A stretch of DNA of 64,000 nucleotides, from assembly GCA_016873995.1 (NCBI GenBank), contig VGVR01000007.1:50250-114249 (forward strand), read 5' to 3'. Below the pieces are notes generated by a model. That model ran no database searches and was not told the DNA's origin. It worked only from the letters and a program-made list of their open reading frames with translations. Positions 16,517 through 25,024 of this stretch are shown here, one piece after another. Position numbers and translations under genes: made by a program. The DNA comes from Gemmatimonadota bacterium (GTDB lineage Bacteria > Gemmatimonadota > Gemmatimonadetes > Longimicrobiales > Gaopeijiaceae). Numbering within the stretch: position 1 is the stretch's first letter; every line of letters begins with the position of its first letter.

Positions 16517-17728
16517 TCAGGTCTCCCACTCGAAGTTTCGCGACAGATCCATACTGCGGCGGTACGCGCTGGCGTCGACGCGCCGACCGTAACACACGAT
16601 GGGGACGGTCGACTCGTGCCGAGAGCCATGCGAGCGAATCGCCACCTGCTCGCGCGGCTCGTCGATGTCTCCGAACACCACGCTTGGGCCGCCCAGAATG
16701 AACAGGTCACCGATGCGTGCGGCCTGGAGCTCGAACTCGCGGGCCGCAGTGTCTCTGCGGTGGATCTCCTCGATGCCCGGGAGTGCCCGCAGGATGTCCT
16801 CCATCCGCTCCAGATCGCTCTCGCGGTCGAGGTACACGTAGCAGGCACCACCGAGGTTGTCGTGGTGCACGATGTACCGATCGCGGATGATGGGCACGGC
16901 CTCGCCGCCGATGCCGTTGTCCCTCATGAAGCGCCCGACGTCGATCGCGTCGGTCTTGGCCGACATGCCGTGGTCCGCCGTCAGATACAGCTCGAGGCCA
17001 GCGTGGTCGTTGGCGATCCTGCCGAGCAGCTCGTCGAGCGTGCGTAGGTGCAGCTGCGAGCGTTCGTCCTCGGGTGGATAGGTGTGCATCATGTAGTCGG
17101 TGGTGGACAGGTACACCAATTGGCAGCCGGCCTCGCCGAGGAAGTGGCGCGCCGCCCGCAGCGACCAGTAGTTGATGTCCGGGGAATAGACGTCCTGCGC
17201 CGGTCCGACGATGCGAGTCATGTCCGCCTCGGGGCTCTCGGCCGAGACCGCGAAGTCCGCGCCGTGCGACAGGAAGAGCAGCTTCGCCTTCGATGTGACG
17301 AACGCGGAGCGTATGCCTCGCCGCCGCGCCTCGTCGAGGAGGGTCGGCCGAAGCAGGAACTCCGGTGACTCCATGAACGATCCCTCCCGGGTCGTCCGAT
17401 CGTAGTAGTAGTTCCCCGTGATACCGTTCTCGGCAGGCATCGACCCCGTGATCAAGCACGCGTTGTTGACGTTGGTGACCGATGGAATGACGCCGCGACC
17501 CTCGACGTACATCCCCGCCCGAATCATCTCCTTCAGGTTCGGCATCTCGCTCTGGGCCAAGTACTGCGGCCCGAAACCGTCAATGCACATGAAGAGGACC
17601 TTCCGGCGAGGATCCCAACGAGCCTGGCCGGCCAGAGGCGCGAGGCCACTCGTACCGAGCGCGAGCAGCGAGCCCACGGACCCTGCCAGGAATTCGCGCC
17701 GGCCGACCCCGCGATGGTCAGATCGCAT
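16517..17728 (-). CDS. alkaline-phosphatase-superfamily hydrolase, phosphonoacetate-hydrolase-like
   Basis: A 403-residue enzyme with a twin-arginine signal (GRREFLAGSVGSLLALG), so it is exported folded. The mature part follows phosphonoacetate hydrolase PhnA closely: metal ligand Asp in FMCIDGFGP, nucleophile Thr in PSVTNVNNACLITG, NGITGNYYYD, LSTTDYMMH, LTADHGMSAK and YIVHHDNLGG, with a final metal His in SHGSRHES. Known family members cleave C-P or phosphodiester bonds with two zinc ions. Phosphonoacetate as the substrate is inference; a broader phosphodiesterase is possible. It starts three bases after the PhoD-like gene ends, so they form one operon for organophosphorus use. It is unrelated to E. 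coli PhnA. Confidence 0.85.
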   Translation of the reverse strand: MRSDHRGVGRREFLAGSVGSLLALGTSGLAPLAGQARWDPRRKVLFMCIDGFGPQYLAQSEMPNLKEMIRAGMYVEGRGVIPSVTNVNNACLITGSMPAENGITGNYYYDRTTREGSFMESPEFLLRPTLLDEARRRGIRSAFVTSKAKLLFLSHGADFAVSAESPEADMTRIVGPAQDVYSPDINYWSLRAARHFLGEAGCQLVYLSTTDYMMHTYPPEDERSQLHLRTLDELLGRIANDHAGLELYLTADHGMSAKTDAIDVGRFMRDNGIGGEAVPIIRDRYIVHHDNLGGACYVYLDRESDLERMEDILRALPGIEEIHRRDTAAREFELQAARIGDLFILGGPSVVFGDIDEPREQVAIRSHGSRHESTVPIVCYGRRVDASAYRRSMDLSRNFEWET

Positions 17729-17731
17729 GAT

Positions 17732-19096
17732 TCATCCTCTCCTGAGCGTGGCTGCGTCGAGCGTCACGGCGTAGAGCTCCGCGCCGCCCGAGTCGATGAA
17801 GCGGGCGTGGAGCGTCGGTACGTCCACAGTCGTGTCCACCGTCAGCAACATGAACGAGTGCGGGGTGCCCGAGTCGAACACCAACGATGGATGCGGCGCC
17901 TTCGCGTCCACGATCACCCCGTCGTGGATCGGCGACGTGATCAGCTCGGTGAGCGGGTAGCCTACGACATCTTCCGTAGGATAACGAAGTACTCGAGTGC
18001 GGTGGATGTCGCCTCCGACGAGCACGACGCCCGAGATCCGCTCCTCGCCCAGGAAGCGAAAGAGGGCCGCGCGCTCCTCCGGGTAGCTGTCCCAGTGGTC
18101 CGGCTTCCCCGGACGGACCGCGCCGTTCCAGACGAGTCCGCTGGCAAGCAGCTTGAAGGGGGCGTCCGAGGCCCGTAGCCCGTCGCGCAGCCACTCCCAC
18201 TGGCGGCGTCCGAGCATCGTCGTGCCGTTCGCGATGGGGGACCGCTCCGTGCCGGCGAACCAGCGTGTATCGAGTAGGAAGACCTCTACGCCGCCCATGC
18301 GGAAGCTGGTATAGATGCCCTCCGTCCCGTCGCCGTACGAAGGGTTTCCGTGGTACTCGACGAACGCCTGGCGGGCGTTCTCCTTTCCCGGCAGGCGTCC
18401 GTCGGTGTCGTTCCTGCCGAAGTCGTGGTCGTCCCACGTGGCGTACAGCGGCCGGCTACGGAGCAGTTCCGCGAACTCCGGCACGGCCACGAACTCTCCG
18501 TAGCGTCTCCGTTGCACGGCGATGTCGGTGGAGTCGATATACGGGGTGTCGCCCAGCAGCACGACCGCGTGTGGATCGAGCGACGCAATCCGGCGCCACA
18601 CCGCGCGGTCTCCTTCTTCTTCCCTCGCGCACGAGCCCACCGCCAGGCGGGTCACCGCTGGTGCCGTCTGAGGGAGCGGAGTGACGAACTGAGCGTTGTC
18701 ACGGGAGAAGATCGTGCGGCCGCCTCGTCGCACCTCGTACCTGTATCGAACGCCGGGCTCGAGGCCGGCGATCTCCCACACGAGGGTGTGGTCGCGCTGC
18801 GCCGTGGACTCGGCCGCGCTGACGAGCTCCTGTCCCCCTCCGAGCACCGCCAGCGTGTACGATCCGGGCTCCTGGCTCCGCGCCCAGATCCTGACCGCCG
18901 TCGGCGCCAAGTGGCCGAGGAGGGGGCGGTGCGACAGGCCGGGCGCCCCCGTCGGCGGCGGCACGACCCCCGCTGCACGCGCCGCGGAGGCGGAGGCCTG
19001 AGACAGGCCGAACAGCGACCCCATGCGACGCACGGCGACGGCCGCGCCGGCCAACAGCGTACGAATCAGGAAGCCGCGACGTGTCGAGCCGGTCAT
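17732..19096 (-). CDS. phoD: PhoD-like alkaline phosphatase/phosphodiesterase
   Basis: A 454-residue exported metallophosphoesterase. It has a Tat-like signal (STRRGFLIRTLLAGAAVA), an N-terminal Ig-like PhoD domain (GHLAPTAVRIWARSQEPGSY), then the catalytic domain with AVGSCAREEEG, VLLGDTPYID, TWDDHDFGRND and VGGDIHRTRV. These residues bind calcium and iron in characterised PhoD enzymes, which release phosphate from mono- and diesters outside the cell. It is the first gene of an operon with the phosphonoacetate-hydrolase-like enzyme. A small dyad covers its ribosome-binding region. No recognisable Pho box was found by eye. Confidence 0.88.
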   Translation of the reverse strand: MTGSTRRGFLIRTLLAGAAVAVRRMGSLFGLSQASASAARAAGVVPPPTGAPGLSHRPLLGHLAPTAVRIWARSQEPGSYTLAVLGGGQELVSAAESTAQRDHTLVWEIAGLEPGVRYRYEVRRGGRTIFSRDNAQFVTPLPQTAPAVTRLAVGSCAREEEGDRAVWRRIASLDPHAVVLLGDTPYIDSTDIAVQRRRYGEFVAVPEFAELLRSRPLYATWDDHDFGRNDTDGRLPGKENARQAFVEYHGNPSYGDGTEGIYTSFRMGGVEVFLLDTRWFAGTERSPIANGTTMLGRRQWEWLRDGLRASDAPFKLLASGLVWNGAVRPGKPDHWDSYPEERAALFRFLGEERISGVVLVGGDIHRTRVLRYPTEDVVGYPLTELITSPIHDGVIVDAKAPHPSLVFDSGTPHSFMLLTVDTTVDVPTLHARFIDSGGAELYAVTLDAATLRRG

Positions 19097-19097
19097 C

Positions 19098-19115
19098 GTA
19101 GGTCAGGTAACCTAC
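19098..19115. promoter_or_regulatory. dyad directly upstream of the phoD-like start
   Basis: GTAGGT (19098-19103) and ACCTAC (19110-19115) are exact inverted repeats with a 6-base spacer, starting one base beyond the ATG of the PhoD-like gene on its upstream side. In RNA this would be a small hairpin over the translation-initiation region; in DNA it could be an operator. Either role is inference from position. Confidence 0.35.
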
Positions 19116-19324
19116 CGCCTTTCGTTTCGCCAGTGGGCGGTGGCCCAGCCTCAGGCGGAGTAGGCCCGAGACCTCGGGCGGGTCGGCCAGGAGCGACGGG
19201 CTGCGGCCACCAAGCGTCAACCCCGGTCCTATAGTCCTCAGTCGAGGCCTTGGCGCTCGAGGTATCGAGCACCTGAAACGCCGGGTCCCCCCGACCCGTC
19301 GGGAGACCTGGGCAACCAATCGAG

Positions 19325-21679
19325 GTGACTCAGAGTCGAACGTCAGGGCGTCGAAACGCGAATTGCTCGGCCCGCCGCGCTCCGCACGAGCTCGTCACGG
19401 TGAGCACGGCGTTCCCGACCATGGGCTTCGGGCAGTTCTGGCTGTCACCGCCCGAGTACCACGAGCTGCGCGAGTGGAACGAGTCCTTCGAGGAGATCGG
19501 CGCGTACCGTGTCGGAGCGGCCTCGATCGAGACGTTGGACAGGCCAATGCGCGTCCCGGCTGCGGTCGCTACGTGGTCGTTCTTCACCACGCTGGGCGTG
19601 CGGGCCGAGCACGGACGGACGTTCCTGGAAGAGGAAGACCGCATCGGGGCGGAGCCGACCGTGGTTCTCTCACACGGGCTGTGGGAGCGCGGCTTCGGTG
19701 CAGATCCAGGGGTGCTCGGGTCGAACGTCCGCATCAGTGGCCAGACGGCCACGATCATCGGTGTGCTCCCCGAGGGGTTCGACATCGAGGACGCAGGTGT
19801 GGAGCTCTGGCGACCCCTCCATCCGTTGAACGCGGTCGACCCCACGGACCACGCGAACCGGCGCGGGAACCATTTCATGAACGTGGTCGCGCGGCTCGGT
19901 TCCGGCGTCAGCCCCGAGCTCGCGCGCCAAGACTTCGATCGCATGACCCAGAGATGGACCGAAGAGTACGGCGGCATGCACGCCATCCACGCCGACGATC
20001 ATCCTATCTTCACCAACGACCTTCGCAGCGAGCTGGTCGGCGATGTGCGTCCCGCCCTCTTCCTGCTCATGGGCGCGGTGACGTTCGTACTGCTGATCGC
20101 GTGCGCCAACGTGGCCAACCTCCTGCTCGGGCGCGCCGAGAGCCGCAGCGGCGAGGTGGCCGTGCGCGTCGCGATGGGCGCCGGGCGGACGCGCATGATG
20201 CGCCAGCTCGTCACCGAGGGCATCGGACTGTCGGTCATGGGCGGGGTCTTGGGGCTCTTACTCGCCCACTATGGAACCCAGCTGTTGCTCGGAATCAACC
20301 CGGACGCGGTCCCGCGCACCGAGGGGATCGGACTCGATGTCCGCGTCATCGGATTCACCGCTGTCGTCGTCGTCGGCACGGGTGTGCTCTTCGGCCTGGC
20401 CCCGCTCTTCGGCGCGACCATACTGCGCGTGGGTGCGACGCTCAAGGAAGGCGGCACGCGTACCACCCGCGGCTCGGGCGCGCGGGCGCGGCGGATGCTG
20501 GTGGTGGCCGAAGTGGCGTTCGCGGTCGTTCTGCTCGTGGGGTCCGGTCTCATGCTCCGTTCCGTGGCCGCGCTCCAAGACGTCGACCTCGGCTTCGACG
20601 AGGAGAACGTGCTCACCGCGACGGTGGCGCTTCCCACCGGCGACTACCCCGAGTCGCAGAGGGTGGTGGAGTTCTTCGCCGAGTTGCTCGGGCGCGTGCG
20701 GGCGCTCCCGGGCGTCGAGTCGGCTTCCGCGACCTCGGGGCTCCCGCCGACGCAGACGCTGGTTGCGAACGACACGGAGTTCGAGGGCTTGGCACGGAGC
20801 TCGGACGGTCCGGCCCACAACGTGGATTACTACACGGGGGTCGAAGCCGGCTACTTCGAGTCGATGCGCATCGCCGTCACGGACGGGCGCAGCTTCGAGC
20901 CCGCCGACGCGCTCGCCGAGACTCCGGTCCTGGTCGTGAATCAGCGTCTCGCAGACGTCTTCTATCGTGGCGAGAGCCCGGTGGGTCGGCGCATCCGTCC
21001 CTACGGCGACCCGAACGCTCCATGGTTCACCGTGGTGGGTGTCGTTGCCGACGTGAAGCAGGCCGGGGTGAGCGCACCCTCGAGCACGGAGCTCTACTTC
21101 TACAACCCACAGACCGGCCAAGCCGGCGCGATCTTCTCTCGGGCCATGTCGCTGGTGATCCGCACGGAAGGCGATCCCATGGGGGTGGCTCCGGCCGTGG
21201 AGCGCATCGTCCGTGAGCTCGACCAGCGGCTCCCAGTGGCGAACGTGCAGACCCTGCAGCAGAACGTGAGCGGCGCCATGGCCCAGCCGCGCTTCCTGAT
21301 GCTCTTGCTCGGCGTGTTCGCTGCTGTGGCGCTCCTGCTCGCCGCGGTCGGCACGTACGGCGTGATGGCGCACTCGGTCGCCGAGCGCAATCGCGAGATC
21401 GGCATCCGCATGGCCATGGGCGCCGAGCCCCAGGGCGTACTCGGCCTGGTGCTCAGGCAGGGGGCTGTACTCGCGATGGCCGGTCTCGCGCTCGGCGTCG
21501 TCGGCGCGCTCGGGTTGACGCGCTTTCTCGGGTCGCAGCTCTACGAGGTGGACACGACCGACCTGCGTACGTTCGTCGGAGTGCCGTTGGTGCTGGGTGC
21601 GGTGGCCCTGATCGCTTGCTACCTCCCGGCGCGGCGAGCGACGCGCGTCGACCCGATGGTCGCGCTCAGAGAGGGGTAG
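19325..21679 (+). CDS. MacB/FtsX-type (ADOP) permease lacking its first membrane helix
   Basis: A 784-residue ABC-transporter permease of the acidobacterial-type duplicated permease (ADOP) group. Two MacB periplasmic-core plus FtsX units are visible, with helices near residues 250 (FLLMGAVTFVLLIACANVANLLLG), 300, 350 and 400 and again in the last 140 residues (LLGVFAAVALLLAAVGTYG; RNREIGIRMAMGAEPQ). Written motifs are kept to parts: ANVANLLLGRAESR and AVRVAMGAGRTRM. Homology begins only at APHELVTVSTAFPTM, about 20 codons in. The usual leader helix and first part of the first core domain are absent, and no frame upstream (19097-19324) encodes them. It may be a truncated, non-functional relic. 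No ATPase gene is adjacent. Confidence 0.8.
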   Translation: MTQSRTSGRRNANCSARRAPHELVTVSTAFPTMGFGQFWLSPPEYHELREWNESFEEIGAYRVGAASIETLDRPMRVPAAVATWSFFTTLGVRAEHGRTFLEEEDRIGAEPTVVLSHGLWERGFGADPGVLGSNVRISGQTATIIGVLPEGFDIEDAGVELWRPLHPLNAVDPTDHANRRGNHFMNVVARLGSGVSPELARQDFDRMTQRWTEEYGGMHAIHADDHPIFTNDLRSELVGDVRPALFLLMGAVTFVLLIACANVANLLLGRAESRSGEVAVRVAMGAGRTRMMRQLVTEGIGLSVMGGVLGLLLAHYGTQLLLGINPDAVPRTEGIGLDVRVIGFTAVVVVGTGVLFGLAPLFGATILRVGATLKEGGTRTTRGSGARARRMLVVAEVAFAVVLLVGSGLMLRSVAALQDVDLGFDEENVLTATVALPTGDYPESQRVVEFFAELLGRVRALPGVESASATSGLPPTQTLVANDTEFEGLARSSDGPAHNVDYYTGVEAGYFESMRIAVTDGRSFEPADALAETPVLVVNQRLADVFYRGESPVGRRIRPYGDPNAPWFTVVGVVADVKQAGVSAPSSTELYFYNPQTGQAGAIFSRAMSLVIRTEGDPMGVAPAVERIVRELDQRLPVANVQTLQQNVSGAMAQPRFLMLLLGVFAAVALLLAAVGTYGVMAHSVAERNREIGIRMAMGAEPQGVLGLVLRQGAVLAMAGLALGVVGALGLTRFLGSQLYEVDTTDLRTFVGVPLVLGAVALIACYLPARRATRVDPMVALREG

Positions 21680-21726
21680 GGCGGCGCGGCGGTCGCCGCA
21701 GCATCCCCGTCGGCCGCCGCGGCCCG

Positions 21727-21867
21727 TCAGCCGCCGCGGCGCGACGGAGTCGGCACGGACGGCCGCGTGCGCGGGTGAGGGCGGGGCGGGGGGACGGCCT
21801 GCTTGCGGGCGTCTCCCGTCTTGGCCGGGGTGACCGGCTCCCGACCCCGCTTGCGTCTCCGGCTCAT
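21727..21867 (-). CDS. possible small basic protein
   Basis: A 46-codon reading frame starting MSRRRKRGREPVTPAK, rich in Arg, Pro and Lys, in the 280-base gap between the permease and the PLP enzyme. There is no convincing ribosome-binding site. Composition like this also arises by chance in GC-rich DNA, so it is listed only as a possibility. Confidence 0.2.
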   Translation of the reverse strand: MSRRRKRGREPVTPAKTGDARKQAVPPPRPHPRTRPSVPTPSRRGG

Positions 21868-21959
21868 GGCTACAGCATGGGCGTCGCGCCTGTCCGCATC
21901 AATGGCGACGTGCGGAGGCCGAGGGCGATATTGGGCCCGAGCTTCCACTGGAGAATCGC

Positions 21960-23069
21960 TTGCATCGCGATACGCAGATCCTGAACGCCGGGTACCGCCC
22001 CGTGAAAGAGCCGGGGCCGATGGTCGCCGGCCCGCAGTTCGTCTCGACGTACGTCACACCGGGTGATCCGGCGCAGCACCGACTCACGTACGGTCGCTTC
22101 GAGAACCCGACCTGGCAGGCTTGGGAGGAGTCGCTCGGCGTGCTCGAGGGCGGCGACGCCGTGAGCTTCGCGTCGGGGATGGCGGCAACGAGTGCGGTCC
22201 TGGGCACGTGCCTCGGGCCGGGCGACACCGTCGTCTTGCCAGAGGAGTCGTACTACACCATCCGCACGCTCGCCTCGACCTGGCTCGAGAAGATCGGTGT
22301 ACGCATGCGCCTCGCGCCCACGCGCGGGAACGGGCAGGCGAACGTACTCGAGGGTGCCCGCCTTCTTTGGCTGGAGACACCGAGCAACCCGCACCTGGAC
22401 GTGTGTGACATCGCGGCGCTGGTGGAGGCCGCGCACGCCGCGGGCGCTGTCGTCGTCGCCGACAACACCACGGCTACGGGCTACCTGCAGCAGCCGCTCG
22501 CGCTCGGCGCCGACTACGTGGTGGCGTCGGACACGAAGGCGGTGACGGGCCATGCGGATATCATCCTCGGGCACGTGGCGTCGCGCGATCGGGAGCGCGT
22601 CACCGCGCTGCGCGACTGGCGGACGCGCCACGGTGCCATTCCCGGACCGATGGAGGTGTGGCTCGCGCACCGTTCGCTCGCCACCATGCCCCTCCGGGTC
22701 ACATGTCAGTGCGCGTATGCTGCGCGCCTGGCGTCCATGCTGTCTACCCATCCAGCGGTGACCGCGGTGCACTATCCCGGGCTGGCGACCCACCCCGGCC
22801 ACGAGGTCGCGAAGCGACAGATGCGGGCGTTCGGCGGCGTGGTGAGTTTCGAGCTGCCCGGCCGAGCGCACGCCGAGCGCTTCCTCGGCGCGCTGCGCCT
22901 CGTGCGCGAGGCGACCAGCTTCGGCGGCGTGCACTCGACCGCGGAGCGGCGCGCGCGTTGGGGCGGCGACGCGATCGGCGACGGCTTCATCCGCTTCAGC
23001 GTGGGATGTGAGGCCGCAGAGGACATTCTGGAGGACGTGGAAGAAGGGCTGCGCGCAGCCGAGGCCTGA
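21960..23069 (+). CDS. PLP-dependent trans-sulfuration enzyme (cystathionine gamma-synthase/lyase family)
   Basis: A 369-residue cytosolic enzyme of the Cys/Met metabolism PLP family. It has the cofactor-phosphate region YGRFENPTWQAWE and FASGMAATSAVL, the PLP-stacking/Asp region VVVADNTTATGYLQQPL and the Schiff-base Lys in SDTKAVTGHADIILG, with a substrate-binding Arg in the C-terminal RFSVGCE motif. Members make or break cystathionine, or cleave methionine; the exact reaction cannot be fixed here. The first start in frame is TTG 21960, just before HRDTQILNAG, where the family begins. No methionine gene is adjacent, and no SAM riboswitch was recognised upstream. Confidence 0.87.
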   Translation: MHRDTQILNAGYRPVKEPGPMVAGPQFVSTYVTPGDPAQHRLTYGRFENPTWQAWEESLGVLEGGDAVSFASGMAATSAVLGTCLGPGDTVVLPEESYYTIRTLASTWLEKIGVRMRLAPTRGNGQANVLEGARLLWLETPSNPHLDVCDIAALVEAAHAAGAVVVADNTTATGYLQQPLALGADYVVASDTKAVTGHADIILGHVASRDRERVTALRDWRTRHGAIPGPMEVWLAHRSLATMPLRVTCQCAYAARLASMLSTHPAVTAVHYPGLATHPGHEVAKRQMRAFGGVVSFELPGRAHAERFLGALRLVREATSFGGVHSTAERRARWGGDAIGDGFIRFSVGCEAAEDILEDVEEGLRAAEA

Positions 23070-23150
23070 GCGGGTCTCGGTCCCGGCGTCCCGGTTGCCG
23101 ATTCGTCGAGCGCGCCTCAGGTCCTGCTCTCCCCACCGTCCGGAGCTCCC

Positions 23151-24042
23151 ATGAGACGTCTCGCCGCCTGCGCCATCGCCCTTCTCGCCGCCGGATGCGG
23201 TGGCGGGGACCCGAGCGGCCCTGGCGGGAGCGGCGGCGATCCCAACTTCACCGCCAAGGTCGACGGCGTGAGCTGGAATCCCGAGTTCGCCGTGACGGCA
23301 GTCAATGCCGCCGCCGGGCTGTACTCGATCACGGGCTTCAGGTCGACGGGGGCGAGCAACTACACACTGGTGTTCACCCTCTCGAGCATCCCCGGAACGG
23401 GGACGTATCCGCTCGGCGTCAACATCATGGTGCCCGGGGGGGACCGTCCTCATCTCCCAGCCCCCATCCAACGGGTGGACCACGACGTTGAGTGGACAGG
23501 CAGGCGTGATCGTCATCACGGCGCTCACGTCGACGCGCATCGCAGGCGCGTTCCAGTTCGTGGCAGATCCGATGACGGGCACCACCGGCACGCGCACGAT
23601 CACGGACGGAGTGTTCGACATCCCCATCAGCGCGGGCGGCGCCGGCGTGGCGGCGGCCAACAAGGGGTCGAGCACCACGGCGACGATCAACGGGAGCGAG
23701 ACGTTCGTCGCCTCCTCGGTGGCCGGGAGCCTGTCCGGCAACGTGTTCACCCTGGTCGCGTCCACGTTGGTGCGCAACGTCAGCATGAGCCTGGCCAACG
23801 TCACGTCCACTGGCACCTACACGCTCAGCGGTTCGACGCCGGTGCGGACCCTCTTCGTCGGTAATGGCGTCGGTGCCGTGTGGAGGAGCGACACGACGGG
23901 CGGGAGCGGCTCCGTGGTGATCTCGACCTTCTCGCCGGACCGCATCGCTGGAACGTTCACCGCGACGGTCATCGGTACAGCCGGTGGTGCAAGCGGTCCC
24001 CTCACGATCTCCGGCTCGTTCAGCTTCGGTCGGGGGATCTGA
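23151..24042 (+). CDS. putative lipoprotein (DUF6252-like), with apparent 1-base frameshift
   Basis: The first part (from ATG 23151) has a lipoprotein signal with lipobox LLAAGC and a beta-rich domain starting FTAKVDGVSWNPEF. At the G7 run 23436-23442 the frame breaks: with six Gs, GVNIMVPGG continues directly into TVLISQPPSNGW, and the rest runs to 24042 (about 296 residues). The two halves of the mature part share the pattern GTYPLG/GTYTLS ... GTF-x-A-T-V, suggesting an internal duplication of a small beta-sandwich module. The following gene encodes a paralog. Function unknown; surface-exposed lipoprotein is likely. Confidence 0.72.
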
Positions 24043-24061
24043 CGCCGGCGGGCTCCATCGC

Positions 24062-24976
24062 ATGCGGATAAGTCGCCTACGGGCTGCGGCGAGGACGTGC
24101 GCGCTCATCCCAGTCCTCACGGCCTGCGGCGGCGGCAGCACCGGTCCCGACGACAACGGGGGCCCGGGCATGTCTGCGCGCATCAACGGGGTGAGATGGA
24201 CGGCTGCTTCGACGGCGGTGGTCAACGCCTATGCGGGCCGATACGAGATCTCCGGCATCTCGGCCGGAGATGGCTACAGCATCGCGCTGCAGCTGGGGCA
24301 CGTGAGCCTGGCCGATACGTTCCCGCTCGGCGTGGGCTCCACCATGATCGGAGGGAGGGGCGTGCTTGCCTTGGACCACGGGCTGGTCGCCGAGGACACC
24401 ATTTGGACCACAGACCCGCTCGGGTACGGGGGAGAAGTTCTCATCACCACGCTCACCACTGCGCGCGTCGCGGGCACGTTCAGTTTCGACGCGGGCCTCG
24501 GCACGGGCAGCGAGCGGACGGTGACGCATGGTTCGTTCGACCTGCCGATCACCGTCGGTGGTGGCGGCCCGGCCCCGGGCAACGCCGGCCACCGCGTCGA
24601 GGGGAATGTCCCGACTGCCTACCGCTCCACCAACGCGTCCTTCTCGTGGCCGGCAGGTACGAGTCCGACGCTCGCCATCACCGCCGGCGCCTGGACGAGT
24701 CTCCTCATCAGCATCGAGAACGTACCGGGGACAGGGACCTACGCACTCGACACGCTCCCGCCGGTGCGATCCATCAGGGTCATCGGCCAGCCCGGCGCCC
24801 CCGTGGGCATGTGGTCGAGCGCGCGGCCTGGCGGAAGCGGGAGCGTCACCGTGACCAGCGTGACGCCCCAGCGCGTCCAGGGCACCTTTTCGGCCACGGT
24901 GATCGCGCAGCAGAGCGGGACGGTGGCGAGCTTCCCGGTGAGTGGCTTCTTCGACATGGGGCGCGCGGGGCCCTAA
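24062..24976 (+). CDS. putative lipoprotein, paralog of the preceding gene
   Basis: A 304-residue protein with signal and lipobox VLTAC (then GGGSTGPDDN, a typical acidic/Gly tether). The mature region repeats the architecture of the gene before it: MSARINGVRWTA, TFPLGVGSTM, VAGTFSFDAG, then GTGTYALDTL, PGGSGSVTVTSVTPQR and VQGTFSATVI. It starts 19 bases after the previous stop, so the pair arose by tandem duplication and is probably co-transcribed. ATG 24062 is chosen because it opens the signal peptide; the upstream in-frame extension overlaps the preceding gene. Confidence 0.75.
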   Translation: MRISRLRAAARTCALIPVLTACGGGSTGPDDNGGPGMSARINGVRWTAASTAVVNAYAGRYEISGISAGDGYSIALQLGHVSLADTFPLGVGSTMIGGRGVLALDHGLVAEDTIWTTDPLGYGGEVLITTLTTARVAGTFSFDAGLGTGSERTVTHGSFDLPITVGGGGPAPGNAGHRVEGNVPTAYRSTNASFSWPAGTSPTLAITAGAWTSLLISIENVPGTGTYALDTLPPVRSIRVIGQPGAPVGMWSSARPGGSGSVTVTSVTPQRVQGTFSATVIAQQSGTVASFPVSGFFDMGRAGP

Positions 24977-25024
24977 TCGCGGAGCGCATGACCTCGGCGG
25001 CCGTGCCGCGGATTAGACGCGACC

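Noticed and set aside
16517..19096. A phosphonate-degradation operon
   Set aside because: No C-P lyase, transaminase or phosphonate transporter is present; only the two hydrolases support organophosphorus use.
19097..19324. Missing N-terminus of the permease in another frame
   Set aside because: All frames were read for a hydrophobic first helix and the usual LRPLPYP-type ending; none was found, so this is truncation and not a frameshift.
21680..21959. Possible SAM-type riboswitch upstream of the trans-sulfuration enzyme
   Set aside because: No conserved core or terminator could be made out in this gap; only GC-rich simple sequence and a doubtful small basic frame.
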